This document shows, one piece after another, positions 1-7,652 of a DNA stretch of 44,817 bases (position 1 is its first letter; each line of letters starts with the position of its first letter). Both the position numbers and the translations under genes were made by a program. Location of the stretch: the NCBI GenBank assembly GCA_036558305.1, contig DATBFX010000129.1, positions 1 to 44,817 on the forward strand. Reading direction: 5' to 3'. The notes beneath the pieces are model-generated. The model saw only the letters and a list, made by a program, of their open reading frames with translations. It made no database searches and was not told the DNA's origin. This DNA comes from DATBFX01 sp036558305 (GTDB taxonomy: Bacteria; Chloroflexota; Chloroflexia; Thermomicrobiales; UBA6265).

Positions 1-23
1 GTGCGCTGGGCGGCGATGGTCAT
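1..23 (-). CDS. Possible 5' end of a leftward gene cut by the window edge
   Basis: An ATG on the minus strand at 23-21 opens a frame (M-T-I-A-A-Q-R) that runs off the left edge. A purine-rich GTGGGGG stretch lies just upstream, and a good minus-strand -10 hexamer, TATACT, lies at 89-84 about 60 bases ahead of the ATG, although the matching -35 is poor. Only seven codons are visible, so no function can be assigned and the gene itself is a guess. Confidence 0.2.
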
Positions 24-176
24 GGGAGCCCCCACCGGTCCGGAGCAATGGCGAATGGCCGCGGTCCAGCCGTCGAGGGCCAGAGTATAGCGGAGTCGAC
101 CGCGGCACCACCGCGGGGCAGGCAATGGGGCGTATGATGCGCGCAACCGAGGTCGGGACGCAGGAGTGGAGGGATC

Positions 177-1058
177 GTGGGCGAAGCGATGATCGATCTG
201 CGCGGGATCTTTCCGGTGGTCTATACGCCGTTCGACGAGGAGGGGCGGATCGACGAGGAGGATTTGGAGCGATTGGTCGAGTACCTGATCGCGGCGGGGG
301 CGCACGGGCTGGCGGCGGTCGGGGGGGCGAGCGAGGCGCACAAGATGCCGGTCGGGGAGCGGAAGTGGCTGGCGGAGCGGACGCTGACGTTCGCGCGGAG
401 GCGGGTGCCGGTTTTGGTGGGGACGTCGGCGACGAACACCGCGGAGGCGGTGGAGCTGAGCCGGCACGCGGCGGAGATCGGGGCAAAGGCGGTGTTCGTG
501 ACGCCGCCGATCTATGGGGTCGTGACGGCGGAGGCGCTGCGGCACCACTACGGGGCGCTGGCGGCGGTCGGGATTCCGGTGATGGTGCAGGATGCGCAGA
601 TCCCGGTGGCACCGGGGCAGGTGGTGCGGCTGGCGGAGGAGTTCCCCACGGTCTGCTACGTCAAGGAGGAAGCGCCGTTGGAGGCGGGACGCCGGATTTC
701 GGAGTTGAAGCGGTTGCGGCCGGGGTTGAAGGTGCTCTCGGGCGGGACGTACCTGCTGGACGAGCTGGCGCGGGGGGCACAGGGGGCAATCCCGGGGAGC
801 GTGGGTGTGGCGGATCTGTGCCGGGCGTACGCGTGCTTCGCGGCGGGAGACCACGAGGGGGCGCGGGCGGCGTTCGACCATTTCACGCCGCTGTCGTTCT
901 GGCGGCAGCAGTCGCCGTTTCTCGGGGCGAAGGAGGTCTTGCGACGGATCGGGGTGTTCAAGGCGGCGCGGTTGCGCGAGCCGGCAGGACCGCCGCTGGA
1001 CGAGTACGATCTGCGGGAGTTGTCGGCGATCATGGAGCGGATGGGGCCGCCGTATTGA
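177..1058 (+). CDS. Dihydrodipicolinate synthase/N-acetylneuraminate lyase family protein
   Basis: A 293-residue TIM-barrel class I aldolase of the DapA/NanA family, the usual length. It probably cleaves or forms a 2-keto acid through a Schiff base. The Lys in VCYVKEE (about residue 161) is the expected Schiff-base lysine, and GLAAVGGASEA near residue 45 corresponds to the GTTGE substrate loop. The strand that normally carries the catalytic Tyr (YN.P) reads MVQDAQIP, so the canonical Tyr is absent. The homologue at 19249-20178 has the same change. The GTG at 177 is preceded by GGAGTGGAGGG; an in-frame ATG at 189 is less well spaced. TATGAT at 133-138 could be its -10, but with a weak -35. The next gene starts 27 bases downstream and is probably cotranscribed. 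True lysine-pathway DapA is unlikely. Confidence 0.85.
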   Translation: MGEAMIDLRGIFPVVYTPFDEEGRIDEEDLERLVEYLIAAGAHGLAAVGGASEAHKMPVGERKWLAERTLTFARRRVPVLVGTSATNTAEAVELSRHAAEIGAKAVFVTPPIYGVVTAEALRHHYGALAAVGIPVMVQDAQIPVAPGQVVRLAEEFPTVCYVKEEAPLEAGRRISELKRLRPGLKVLSGGTYLLDELARGAQGAIPGSVGVADLCRAYACFAAGDHEGARAAFDHFTPLSFWRQQSPFLGAKEVLRRIGVFKAARLREPAGPPLDEYDLRELSAIMERMGPPY

Positions 1059-1085
1059 GACGGGGGCGAACGGGAGGAGCCACAG

Positions 1086-2129
1086 GTGCACATCGACGAT
1101 CTCGACACACCGGCGGTGATCTGCGATCTGGACGTGATGGAGCGCAACCTCGCGGCGATGGCGAAGCGGTGTTGCGAATTGGGCATTCCCTTCCGATCCC
1201 ACACGAAGTCGCACAAGAATCCGGAGATCGCGCACCGGCAGGTGGCGTCGGGGGCGGTCGGGATCGCCTGCCAGAAGTTGGGTGAAGCCGAGGTGATGGT
1301 TCAAGGCGGATTGCAGGACATCCTGATTCCGTACAACATCGTCGGGCAGAAGAAGTTGGAGCGGCTGACGCGTTTGGCGAAGCGGGCGACGACCACGGTG
1401 GCGGTCGATTCGGAAGAAACGGGGCGGGGGATCTCGGAGCAGGCGAAGGCGGACGGGGTCGACGTGCGGGTGGTGATCGAGTTGGACACCGGGATGCGGC
1501 GGTGCGGGGTGCAATCGCCAGCGGCGGCGGCGGAGCTGGCGCGCTTGTTGGTGCGAATGCCGGGGATCGATCTGCGCGGGGTGATGACGTATCCGAGCCG
1601 GGTTGAGGCGAAGCCGTTTATCGACGAGGTCGTGCGGTTGTTTCGGGCGAAGGGGTTGCCGCTGGAGATGATCGGCGGCGGCGGGACGGGGTTGGAGGCG
1701 GTGTCGAAGGAGTTGGGATGTACGGAGACGCGGAGCGGGTCCTACGTCTGGGAGGGGTTGTCGCGGGTGAAGAGCCGGGACGATCTGGGACCGGAGCGGT
1801 GTCCGGTGCGGGTGCTCTGCACGGTCGTCAGCACGCCGGCGCCGGGGCGGATCATCGTCGACGGCGGGGCGAAGACATTCGCGAGTTACCCGCCGGTGCC
1901 GTACGGATACTGTGTCGAGCATCCCGAGATCTGGATCAGCGGGGTCTCGGTGGAGCACGGGCACGTCGACACGAGCGCGTCGTCGCACCGGTTCCGGGTG
2001 GGGGAGCGGTTGCAGATCATCCCGCTGCACCAGGAGATGTGCCTCAACCTGCACGACGAGCTGGTCGGGGTGCGGAACGGGAAGGTCGAGGTGATCTGGC
2101 CGGTGTTGGGGCGGGGAAAGGTGAAGTAG
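1086..2129 (+). CDS. D-threonine aldolase/D-serine dehydratase-like PLP enzyme
   Basis: A 347-residue fold-type III PLP enzyme with an N-terminal alanine-racemase-like barrel and a C-terminal DSD1-like domain. The HTKSHK motif (residues 39-44) carries the expected PLP lysine, Lys41. Such enzymes split D-3-hydroxy amino acids into glycine plus aldehyde, or deaminate D-serine, with a metal held by a C-terminal H-x-C or H-x-D pair. Here the segment reads PLHQEMCLNLHDE, placing Glu317 two residues after His315, so metal binding may use H-x-E. The GTG start has GGGAGGAG eight bases upstream. It lies 27 bases behind the DapA-family gene, which suggests a shared catabolic operon for amino- or hydroxy-acids. 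The exact substrate cannot be read from the sequence. Confidence 0.82.
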   Translation: MHIDDLDTPAVICDLDVMERNLAAMAKRCCELGIPFRSHTKSHKNPEIAHRQVASGAVGIACQKLGEAEVMVQGGLQDILIPYNIVGQKKLERLTRLAKRATTTVAVDSEETGRGISEQAKADGVDVRVVIELDTGMRRCGVQSPAAAAELARLLVRMPGIDLRGVMTYPSRVEAKPFIDEVVRLFRAKGLPLEMIGGGGTGLEAVSKELGCTETRSGSYVWEGLSRVKSRDDLGPERCPVRVLCTVVSTPAPGRIIVDGGAKTFASYPPVPYGYCVEHPEIWISGVSVEHGHVDTSASSHRFRVGERLQIIPLHQEMCLNLHDELVGVRNGKVEVIWPVLGRGKVK

Positions 2130-2175
2130 GCGGACAGACGGGGTGCCCTTTGGGCCAAAGGACAGGCGGGCGCCG

Positions 2176-2742
2176 CTACGCGGTCTGGCTCGTCGCGATC
2201 GTCAGCGAGTCGTCGGCGAGGGAGAGGGAGATCGGGGTCAGGCCGGCGGTGGTCAGGGCACGGTTGATTCCCTCCTCGACACCCTCTTCAAACCGCTCCT
2301 TGGGGAAGACGAAGCGGGCGGCGTTCGCCGAAACGGTCACCTGGGTGAGGTCGATCCGGCCGTCGGTGACCACGGGCACGGCGGAGTAGGTGACGATGCA
2401 GAAGATGGAGAGGCCGGACGGACTGATCTCGGTTTCGACGCCGTAGATGGTGGTGGCGACGTTGTTGACGTTGAAACCGCACCGGCCGGGGGCGGTGGCG
2501 ACGGTGTTGTTGACGTCGATGTCGGTGGGTGTCAGGACGAGTTGCCCGTCGAGCGGCGATTGGGTGGTGATCGCGTGGGAGACGGAGGTGGCGACGGCGT
2601 CGGCCATCACGTCGGCGGCGGCGGCCTGGCTTTCGGAGAGGCTGTGCTGGATTTTCGGCAGGGCGACGAAGTAGCCGAGGGAGCCGCAGAGGACGCACAA
2701 ACCGAGCGGTGCGGCGAGGACGATGACGAGCCACCGTGGCAT
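2176..2742 (-). CDS. Membrane-anchored protein of unknown function
   Basis: A 188-residue protein with one N-terminal hydrophobic helix (about residues 4-27) that would anchor a small extracytoplasmic domain. The rest alternates short polar and hydrophobic strands. It includes a GINRAL-type helix and ends in strands, a pattern that loosely recalls lipid-binding DUF2993/LmeA proteins, but I cannot show homology. The ATG is supported by GGAGGA nine bases upstream. It converges on the PLP enzyme gene across a gap of 46 bases. Two cysteines, in RCGF and FCIV, could form a disulfide outside the membrane. Confidence 0.6.
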   Translation of the reverse strand: MPRWLVIVLAAPLGLCVLCGSLGYFVALPKIQHSLSESQAAAADVMADAVATSVSHAITTQSPLDGQLVLTPTDIDVNNTVATAPGRCGFNVNNVATTIYGVETEISPSGLSIFCIVTYSAVPVVTDGRIDLTQVTVSANAARFVFPKERFEEGVEEGINRALTTAGLTPISLSLADDSLTIATSQTA

Positions 2743-2916
2743 CGGACGGGTCCTCCAAGGGGCGCCGGATGGTGAGGCGGCGGAACGGCAGCAGTCCGCG
2801 CCGTCCGACGTCGGGCATTATTGTCGGGGCTATGATGCGCCGAAGCGGTCGGCTTCCTATCGAACAAAGGTCGCGTTTTGGCGAGACGAGCGGGTGATGC
2901 CGAGGCTCGAACGGCG

Positions 2917-3243
2917 ATGATCGGAGTCTGCGCGTTGTGCGGGCGGGAGGAGCGGTTGACACGGCATCACCTGATCCCGCGGACGCGCCACCACAACAAG
3001 TGGAACAAGCGGGAGTTCGATCGGGCCTTGGTGAAGGAGACGATCGGTTTGTGCCGGCCGTGCCATGCGCAGGTGCACGCGCTCTTCTCGGGAAAGGAGT
3101 TGGAGCGGAAGTGGAACTCGATCGAGAAGATACGGGAGCATCCGGAGGTGGCGCGGTACCTGGAGTGGATCGCGGGCAAGCCCGCGGGGTTTCGGATGCC
3201 GGTACGAAAGGCGGGAGGCGGGGGGCGGAAGAGGGCGGGATAA
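2917..3243 (+). CDS. HNH-type zinc-finger nuclease-like protein
   Basis: A small 108-residue protein with the layout of an HNH endonuclease: Cys5-x-x-Cys8, then LTRHHLIPR with His17/His18, then a second knuckle Cys46-x-x-Cys49-His50 with His54 behind it. This would be a beta-beta-alpha-metal module that cuts DNA, with His17 or His18 as general base and the two CxxC pairs holding structural zinc. I chose the ATG at 2917. The longer frame from TTG 2878 adds 13 residues with no motif. TATGAT at 2831-2836 may be a -10. The basic, glycine-rich tail (GGGGRKRAG) may contact DNA. No restriction or phage partner is adjacent, so its biological role is unknown. Confidence 0.7.
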   Translation: MIGVCALCGREERLTRHHLIPRTRHHNKWNKREFDRALVKETIGLCRPCHAQVHALFSGKELERKWNSIEKIREHPEVARYLEWIAGKPAGFRMPVRKAGGGGRKRAG

Positions 3244-3306
3244 GGCGGAGTGGCGGGGATAGAATGGGCGCGCCAATTGGCGGACTGAGCGGGAGGAGCG
3301 GGAGGG

Positions 3307-4152
3307 ATGGGGTCGAAGCCGTGGACGTATCTGCCGAGCGAAGGGGAGGCGAAGGCGCTGGAGGTGGACCGGCCGTTCTATGAGCGGTTGGCGCGGGAGG
3401 TTGACAGGCGGGAGTTGGTCGAGGAGTTTGTGATCCCGATCCGGTCGGGGCGGGCGTGGGAGGTGCGGGCGGGGCAGTTGTGCCGGGTGGTGACGATCGA
3501 GGGACCGCAGGTAGCGGATTTCAATGCCTGGCATCTGCACAATCCGCGGGAGCGGTTTTGGGCGGCGCGGACGCGGCAACTGGAGAGCACGCACCTGACG
3601 ACGTTCAACCGGCTCTGGTCGACGCTGCCGTACCTGCGGCCGATGCTGACGATCACCAACGAGACGATCCAGTACGGCGAGGACGAGGACGGGGGTCGAT
3701 GCCACGACCTGTTGGGGTCTCGCTGCGATCCGTACGTGAACAAGCTGCTGACGGGGGAGGAGTTCGACTTCAATTGCCACTCGAATCTGACGCGGGCGAT
3801 CGTGCCGTACCGGTTGACGGAGTTCGACGTCCACGACGTGCTGAACATCTTCCAGGTGACGGGGTTGCTGCCGGATGGGAAGTATTTCATGAAGGCGAGT
3901 CCGGCGAAGAAGGGGGATTTTTTCGAGTTCTTCGCGGAGATCGATCTGCTCTGTGCGATCTCGAACTGTCCGGGCGGCGATCTCTCGGTGCCGCTGTGGG
4001 GACCGGAGGCGGGGGATCCGCTGCCGACCTGCCGTCCGCTGGGAGTCGAGGTGTACCAACCGACGGCGGAGCTTCTGGAGGGGTGGTCGTCGCCGCGGCC
4101 GGCGGACTATGCGGGGAACCACGGGATGGCGATGCCGGTGTTTGGGAGGTAG
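3307..4152 (+). CDS. DUF1989 (urea carboxylase-associated) family protein
   Basis: A 281-residue member of the DUF1989 family, whose members often sit beside urea-carboxylase/allophanate-hydrolase or amino-acid degradation genes. Diagnostic stretches are IRSGRAWEVRAGQLCRVV near residue 45, QVADFNAWHL near 70, then HDLLGSRCDPY and FNCHSNL, whose Cys and His residues are the likely metal ligands, and a late ISNCPGGD. No urea carboxylase is present in this window, so the link to urea here is unproven. A duplicated Shine-Dalgarno tract, GGGAGGAGCGGGAGGG, lies directly before the ATG. It follows the HNH gene by 63 bases and may be independent of it. Confidence 0.85.
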   Translation: MGSKPWTYLPSEGEAKALEVDRPFYERLAREVDRRELVEEFVIPIRSGRAWEVRAGQLCRVVTIEGPQVADFNAWHLHNPRERFWAARTRQLESTHLTTFNRLWSTLPYLRPMLTITNETIQYGEDEDGGRCHDLLGSRCDPYVNKLLTGEEFDFNCHSNLTRAIVPYRLTEFDVHDVLNIFQVTGLLPDGKYFMKASPAKKGDFFEFFAEIDLLCAISNCPGGDLSVPLWGPEAGDPLPTCRPLGVEVYQPTAELLEGWSSPRPADYAGNHGMAMPVFGR

Positions 4153-4159
4153 GGCCGTT

Positions 4160-4589
4160 TCACCTCCGACCAAGCTTTGACCAGTCGGGGCGGCGCACGG
4201 CGAGGTCGGGCACCCGGCCGAACTCCCGTTCGTTTTCAGTCAGAACGTCGAAACCGTTGACCAGAGCCGTTGCCGCGATAACGAGGTCGTGGTCGCCGAT
4301 CGCGCCGCCCGTCGAGAAAAGGGCAGCGGCAAGTTGCGCGTGGACGCGTGCGGCGGCAAGATCGAACGCGAGAACTTGAAACGCCGAAAGGACCGACTCG
4401 ACGATCGCCGCGCGCCTCTCCCGGCGTTCCAGCGTATCGGCACGGTAGACGCCAACCAGGAATTCGGACGCGGTGATGCTGGCAATCGCCGAAGGTTCGT
4501 CCGGAACGAGCGCGATGAGGTCGGCCGCCGTCAGGCCCCGGCGCTCCCACGCACGTGATGAGCACGCTGGAGTCTATGAGGACGGCCAA
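4160..4589 (-). pseudogene. VapC-type PIN toxin, frameshifted near its N-terminus
   Basis: The first frame starts at TTG 4589 and reads M-A-V-L-I-D-S-S-V-L-I, the PIN signature with catalytic Asp6. The homologous reading then continues in the next frame from about 4555 (RAWERRGLTAADLIALVPDE) through ITASEFLVGVY, which has a conserved Glu, and IGDHDLVIAA with its Asp, to the TGA at 4162-4160. The total length is 430 bases, one more than a multiple of three. A one-base insertion in the stretch 4550-4557 therefore splits an otherwise intact toxin of about 142 residues, an ordinary VapC length. It overlaps the 3' end of the antitoxin gene by 16 bases, as in coupled pairs. The cause is either real decay or a one-base assembly error. 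Confidence 0.75.
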
Positions 4590-4846
4590 TCCGGAAACTC
4601 CGACCTGGTTTGGTTGGCTTGGATCTCTTCCAGGTCATCGGCGAAGCCATCACCCGGCATCTTGAGATCGCCCAGCTTCCTCAGTGCGTCATGCAGCATG
4701 ACGCCGCGCATCGGCTCGGGCGGAGCGATCGTGGCGATCGGTTCGCCGTTGCGTTGGACGACGAAACGCTCATTGTGCTCGCGAACGCGGTCGAGAATAT
4801 CCGTAAGGGACCGCGCAAGTTCGGTAGCGGTGATGGTTGTCTCCAT
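4574..4846 (-). CDS. Phd/YefM-type antitoxin
   Basis: A 90-residue antitoxin. The N-terminal half, METTITATELARSLTDILDR followed by a strand reading FVVQRNGEPIATIAP, is the Phd/YefM dimerisation and DNA-binding fold. The C-terminal half, rich in Asp and Glu (GDGFADDLEE), would wrap the toxin. These proteins repress their own operon and neutralise the PIN RNase encoded next. Here that toxin is frameshifted, so the antitoxin may be orphaned, which is a tolerated state because only toxin-without-antitoxin is lethal. AGAAGGAG lies 11 bases before the ATG, and a perfect TATAAT lies 23 bases upstream of it. Confidence 0.78.
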   Translation of the reverse strand: METTITATELARSLTDILDRVREHNERFVVQRNGEPIATIAPPEPMRGVMLHDALRKLGDLKMPGDGFADDLEEIQANQTRSEFPDWPSS

Positions 4847-4869
4847 CGATGTCTTACTCCTTCTATTTG

Positions 4870-4875
4870 ATTATA
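4870..4875 (-). promoter_or_regulatory. -10 box of the antitoxin-toxin operon
   Basis: On the minus strand 4875-4870 reads TATAAT, a consensus -10 hexamer, in the short gap between the nitronate monooxygenase stop (4882) and the antitoxin ATG (4846). It is one of the few AT-rich spots here. No good -35 is visible 16-18 bases away (CCGGGC or similar), so activity would need an activator or rely on the -10 alone. Confidence 0.45.
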
Positions 4876-4881
4876 CGATGT

Positions 4882-5970
4882 TCAGTTCTGCGGCCCGGAG
4901 GCGATGCCCGCGCGGACATGTCTCGCTTCTTGGACTACGTGCTCCACCAACTCGGATGCCGGCAGGTCGCGGGCGAGGGCGGCGCCCTGGCCGGCCCAGA
5001 GGGAGAGGAAGCGGGGGTCGTTGCGGGCGGCGGCGGCGGCGCGGAGGGGACGCGTCAGGTCGTTCTGGAGGGGGAAAGGAAGGATGACGTCGTCGCGACC
5101 GGCGAGGCCGCGGACGACCTCGTTGACGATGCCACGGGCGAGGCGGCCGGAGAAGGCACGGGTCAGGGTCGTCTCTTCGGCTTTGGCGGCGCGGACGGCG
5201 GCTTTGTAGGCAGCGGGGATGCCGGATTCGCGGGTGGTGAGGAAGGCGGTGCCGAGTTGGACGGCTGAGGCGCCGAGGGCTTCGGCGGCGACGATGCCGC
5301 GACCGTCCATGATGCCGCCGGAGGCGACGACGGGAAGGCGGACGGCGTCGACGATCTGGGGGACGAGGGCCATGGTGCCGATCATGGCGGCCTCACAGGG
5401 GACGGTGAAGGTGCCGCGGTGGGCACCGGCTTCGCTGCCCTGGGCGACGACGGCGTCGACGCCGGCCGCTTCGAGGGCGCGGGCTTCGTCGACCGTGGTG
5501 GCGGTGCCGAGGATGGCGACGCCCCGTGTCTTGAGGGCGGCGATGGCGGCGGGCGTGGGGATGCCGAAAGTGAAACTGAAGACGGGGACTTCGGCAGCGA
5601 GGACGGCGTCGAGTTGGTCGGCGAAGGGGATGGCGGCGGGCGATGGCAGGACCGGGGGCGGGAGACCGAGTTCTTCGTGGTAGCGTCCGAGGATGGCGAG
5701 CATGGGGTCGGGGTCGACGTCGCGGGTGTCTTCGGTGCCGCCGGCGAAGAGGTTGACCCCGAAGGGACGATCGGTGAGGCGACGGGTGGCGGCGACGGCG
5801 TCGGCGATTTGGGTTGGGGTGAGGTAGGCGGCGCCGAGCATGCCGAGGGCACCCGCGTTGGCGACGGAGGCGACGAGTTCGGGGCTGGAGGCGCCGCCGG
5901 CCATCGGGGCGAGGATGATCGGGTGGTCGATGCCGAGGAGGGCGGTGAGATCCGTTGCGGCAGCCACCAC
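4882..5970 (-). CDS. Nitronate monooxygenase (NMO/2-nitropropane dioxygenase family)
   Basis: A 362-residue FMN-dependent TIM-barrel enzyme that oxidises alkyl nitronates to carbonyl compounds and nitrite, protecting against 3-nitropropionate-type toxins. Motifs in order are IILAPMAGGASSPELVASV at the N-terminus, FGVNLFAGG near residue 75, VVAQGSEAGAHRGTF (the class motif with the active-site His), VPVVASGGIMDGRGI, and ALGASAVQLGTAFL for FMN phosphate binding. The start is one of two adjacent GTG codons, with AAGGGAGA upstream. It follows the nucleoside phosphorylase gene by 11 bases on the same strand, so the two are probably cotranscribed. The family also contains enoyl-reductase-like members, so the substrate is not certain. 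Confidence 0.9.
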   Translation of the reverse strand: MVAAATDLTALLGIDHPIILAPMAGGASSPELVASVANAGALGMLGAAYLTPTQIADAVAATRRLTDRPFGVNLFAGGTEDTRDVDPDPMLAILGRYHEELGLPPPVLPSPAAIPFADQLDAVLAAEVPVFSFTFGIPTPAAIAALKTRGVAILGTATTVDEARALEAAGVDAVVAQGSEAGAHRGTFTVPCEAAMIGTMALVPQIVDAVRLPVVASGGIMDGRGIVAAEALGASAVQLGTAFLTTRESGIPAAYKAAVRAAKAEETTLTRAFSGRLARGIVNEVVRGLAGRDDVILPFPLQNDLTRPLRAAAAARNDPRFLSLWAGQGAALARDLPASELVEHVVQEARHVRAGIASGPQN

Positions 5971-5981
5971 GCATCTCCCTT

Positions 5982-6776
5982 TCAGGATGGATCGTCGAGC
6001 AACGTCTCGACGGCGGCGCGGAAGAGGCGTTCGAGGCCGGATTGGGTGGGGGTGGCGTGGAATTGGGGGTCCCAGACGAGGTCGGCCAGGGAGTCGCTGA
6101 TGGTGACGGCGGAGGCGAGGTCGACGCCGCGGTACTGGGCGACGGCGAAGAGGGCGGCGGCTTCCATCTCGACGGTGAGGACGCCCTCTTGCTGGTAGTG
6201 GCGGGCTTCGGCGACGATTTCGCGGTAGGGCGTGTCGATCGTCCAGGTGGTACCGCGCACCGGCGCGGTGCCGGCGTCGCGGAGGGCGCGTTCGAGGCGA
6301 TCGGTGAGGATGGGGGAGGCATCGGCGTATTTTGCGGGCGGGAGGTAGTGGTGGGAGACACCCTCGTCGCGGATGGCCCGGCCGCAGACGACGACGTCGC
6401 CGATGCGGAGGTCCCTGGCGAGGGCGCCGGCGGTGCCGATGCTGACGAAGCGGCGGACGCCGAAGGCGGCGAATTCTTCGAGGAGGATGGTGACGACGGG
6501 TGCGCCGATACCGAAGTTGCCGCTGAGACCGATGCGGCCGCCGGTGTCGGCGAGCAGCGCAAATTCTCCGGCGAAACCGCCGGCGGGGGTCACGTCATGG
6601 GTAGAAAGGACGTGCTCGTAGAGGGATCGCTGGTAGCAGAAGATGATGCCCTCGGGAGTGGGGAAGGGCGGCAGCCGGCCGAGCCGGCGGCGGTAGTCGA
6701 CGAAGTTTTGCGGGCTGAAGAAGGCGTCGTGGGCGTGTTTGCCGCGAAAGTTGGGGTAGGAAGGATGGTCGGTCAT
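5982..6776 (-). CDS. Nucleoside phosphorylase (uridine phosphorylase-like)
   Basis: A 264-residue member of the PNP/UDP phosphorylase family, which uses phosphate to split a nucleoside into base and ribose-1-phosphate. The phosphate and ribose motif RRFVSIGTAGALARDLRIGD lies near residue 115, and the family signature TVEMEAAALFAVAQYRGV lies near 200, with the Met-Glu pair that holds ribose. The length is normal. The gene reads away from the PIN toxin gene and towards nitronate monooxygenase, leaving 11 bases between the two. The base preference (uridine, purine or methylthioadenosine) cannot be decided without alignment; the MEAAALF variant favours uridine phosphorylase-like enzymes. Confidence 0.88.
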   Translation of the reverse strand: MTDHPSYPNFRGKHAHDAFFSPQNFVDYRRRLGRLPPFPTPEGIIFCYQRSLYEHVLSTHDVTPAGGFAGEFALLADTGGRIGLSGNFGIGAPVVTILLEEFAAFGVRRFVSIGTAGALARDLRIGDVVVCGRAIRDEGVSHHYLPPAKYADASPILTDRLERALRDAGTAPVRGTTWTIDTPYREIVAEARHYQQEGVLTVEMEAAALFAVAQYRGVDLASAVTISDSLADLVWDPQFHATPTQSGLERLFRAAVETLLDDPS

Positions 6777-6798
6777 GGATGTCCTTCTGTTGGGCGAC

Positions 6799-7203
6799 TC
6801 AGGTAGCGGAGGCGGGGTCGTAGATCTTCAGACCGGGGACGCGGGAGAAGTGGCGCAGATTGCGGGTGACGAGCGTGAGATCGAGCGTGATGGCGGTCGC
6901 GGCGATCTGGAGGTCGATGTCGGGGATGAGGAGTCCTTGTGCGCGCAGGAACGAGCGAATTCGGGCAAACGTTTCCATGATCGGGTCGGTTAGAGGAAGG
7001 ACGACGAAATCGGCAAGATACTCGCGAAAGATTTGGAGGGTCTTTTGTGGATCAAACGTCCCAAACGCTCCCTCGAAGACTTCTCCGACCGCCGCGATGC
7101 TGACTGAGGCGCCATAGCTACCGAGCGCCGCGATGGTTTGGACGGCGGTCGGCCGTCCAATGAGCCCATCAATGATCCAGTCAGAATCGATAAGGAACTT
7201 CAC
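6799..7203 (-). CDS. PIN-domain RNase toxin, VapC-like
   Basis: A 134-residue PIN domain. The GTG start at 7203 gives M-K-F-L-I-D-S-D-W-I-I-D with catalytic Asp6. A conserved Glu follows in IAAVGEVFEGAF near residue 45, and IPDIDLQIAATA near 98 provides the remaining acidic ligands. The closing TRNLRHFSRVPGLKI is the usual VapC C-terminus. Members cut RNA, often tRNA anticodon loops or the 23S sarcin-ricin loop. I reject the much longer open frame to 7635, because it has no motif upstream and runs through the antitoxin gene. The GTG overlaps the antitoxin stop (GTGA), which implies translational coupling. Unlike the copy at 4160-4589, this toxin looks intact. Confidence 0.85.
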   Translation of the reverse strand: MKFLIDSDWIIDGLIGRPTAVQTIAALGSYGASVSIAAVGEVFEGAFGTFDPQKTLQIFREYLADFVVLPLTDPIMETFARIRSFLRAQGLLIPDIDLQIAATAITLDLTLVTRNLRHFSRVPGLKIYDPASAT

Positions 7204-7481
7204 GGACGATCGATCGGTCGCGTGCCTTCCTCCCGTCCACGATAGATCAACGCTTTGATGCGCTCGCCCTCCTCTTCGGAGATGCTGCCGGCCATTCGCA
7301 TCACCGTCGCTCGCATCCGCTCCGGATCGTATCCCGCCCACAGATCGTCGGGATCGGCAAGACTCAGCCGATAGAGGACTCCGTCCCGTTCGAGCAGGAC
7401 AGGCTCCGCGACGGCCCGATCGAGGAGTTGGACCAGGTCGCTTTCGTCGGTGACGTGGATCGGTTTGTGGGTGGCAACCAT
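7200..7481 (-). CDS. Antitoxin partner of the downstream PIN toxin
   Basis: A 93-residue protein immediately upstream of, and overlapping by four bases with, a PIN toxin, with AAAGGAG ahead of its ATG. The N-terminal half (HVTDESDLVQLLDRAV, then a strand PVLLERDGVLYRLS) resembles the Phd-like beta-strand core. The C-terminal half (GSISEEEGERIKALIYRGRE) is a charged helix suited to toxin binding. The assignment rests mainly on position, size and overlap. The family is unclear: it may be a Phd-related or MazE-like antitoxin. Confidence 0.72.
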   Translation of the reverse strand: MVATHKPIHVTDESDLVQLLDRAVAEPVLLERDGVLYRLSLADPDDLWAGYDPERMRATVMRMAGSISEEEGERIKALIYRGREEGTRPIDRP

Positions 7482-7572
7482 CGGGTGAAGCTCCTTTCCT
7501 ACCCGTCATGAAGCATACCACCGGAGCAATCGGCGACGGTTTCCGTTTGGACACGCTCGTCGCACCGATACG

Positions 7573-7601
7573 GGTAGAATCCGTGCAAGTGGTCCTGTCA
7601 A
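7573..7601 (-). promoter_or_regulatory. Candidate promoter for the second toxin-antitoxin pair
   Basis: On the minus strand TTGACA (7601-7596) is followed after 17 bases by TCTACC (7578-7573). The -35 is perfect and the -10 mediocre. Transcription starting near 7566 would give a leader of about 85 bases before the antitoxin ATG at 7481. Confidence 0.35.
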
Positions 7602-7652
7602 TCGGTCGACTTTCAAACCAGAACGCCGACCACATGACGCCCGAGGCCGCCT

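Noticed and set aside
7200..7635. N-terminal extension of the PIN toxin back to 7635
   Set aside because: The extension has no PIN features and would overlap the whole antitoxin gene. The GTG at 7203 gives the standard PIN start.
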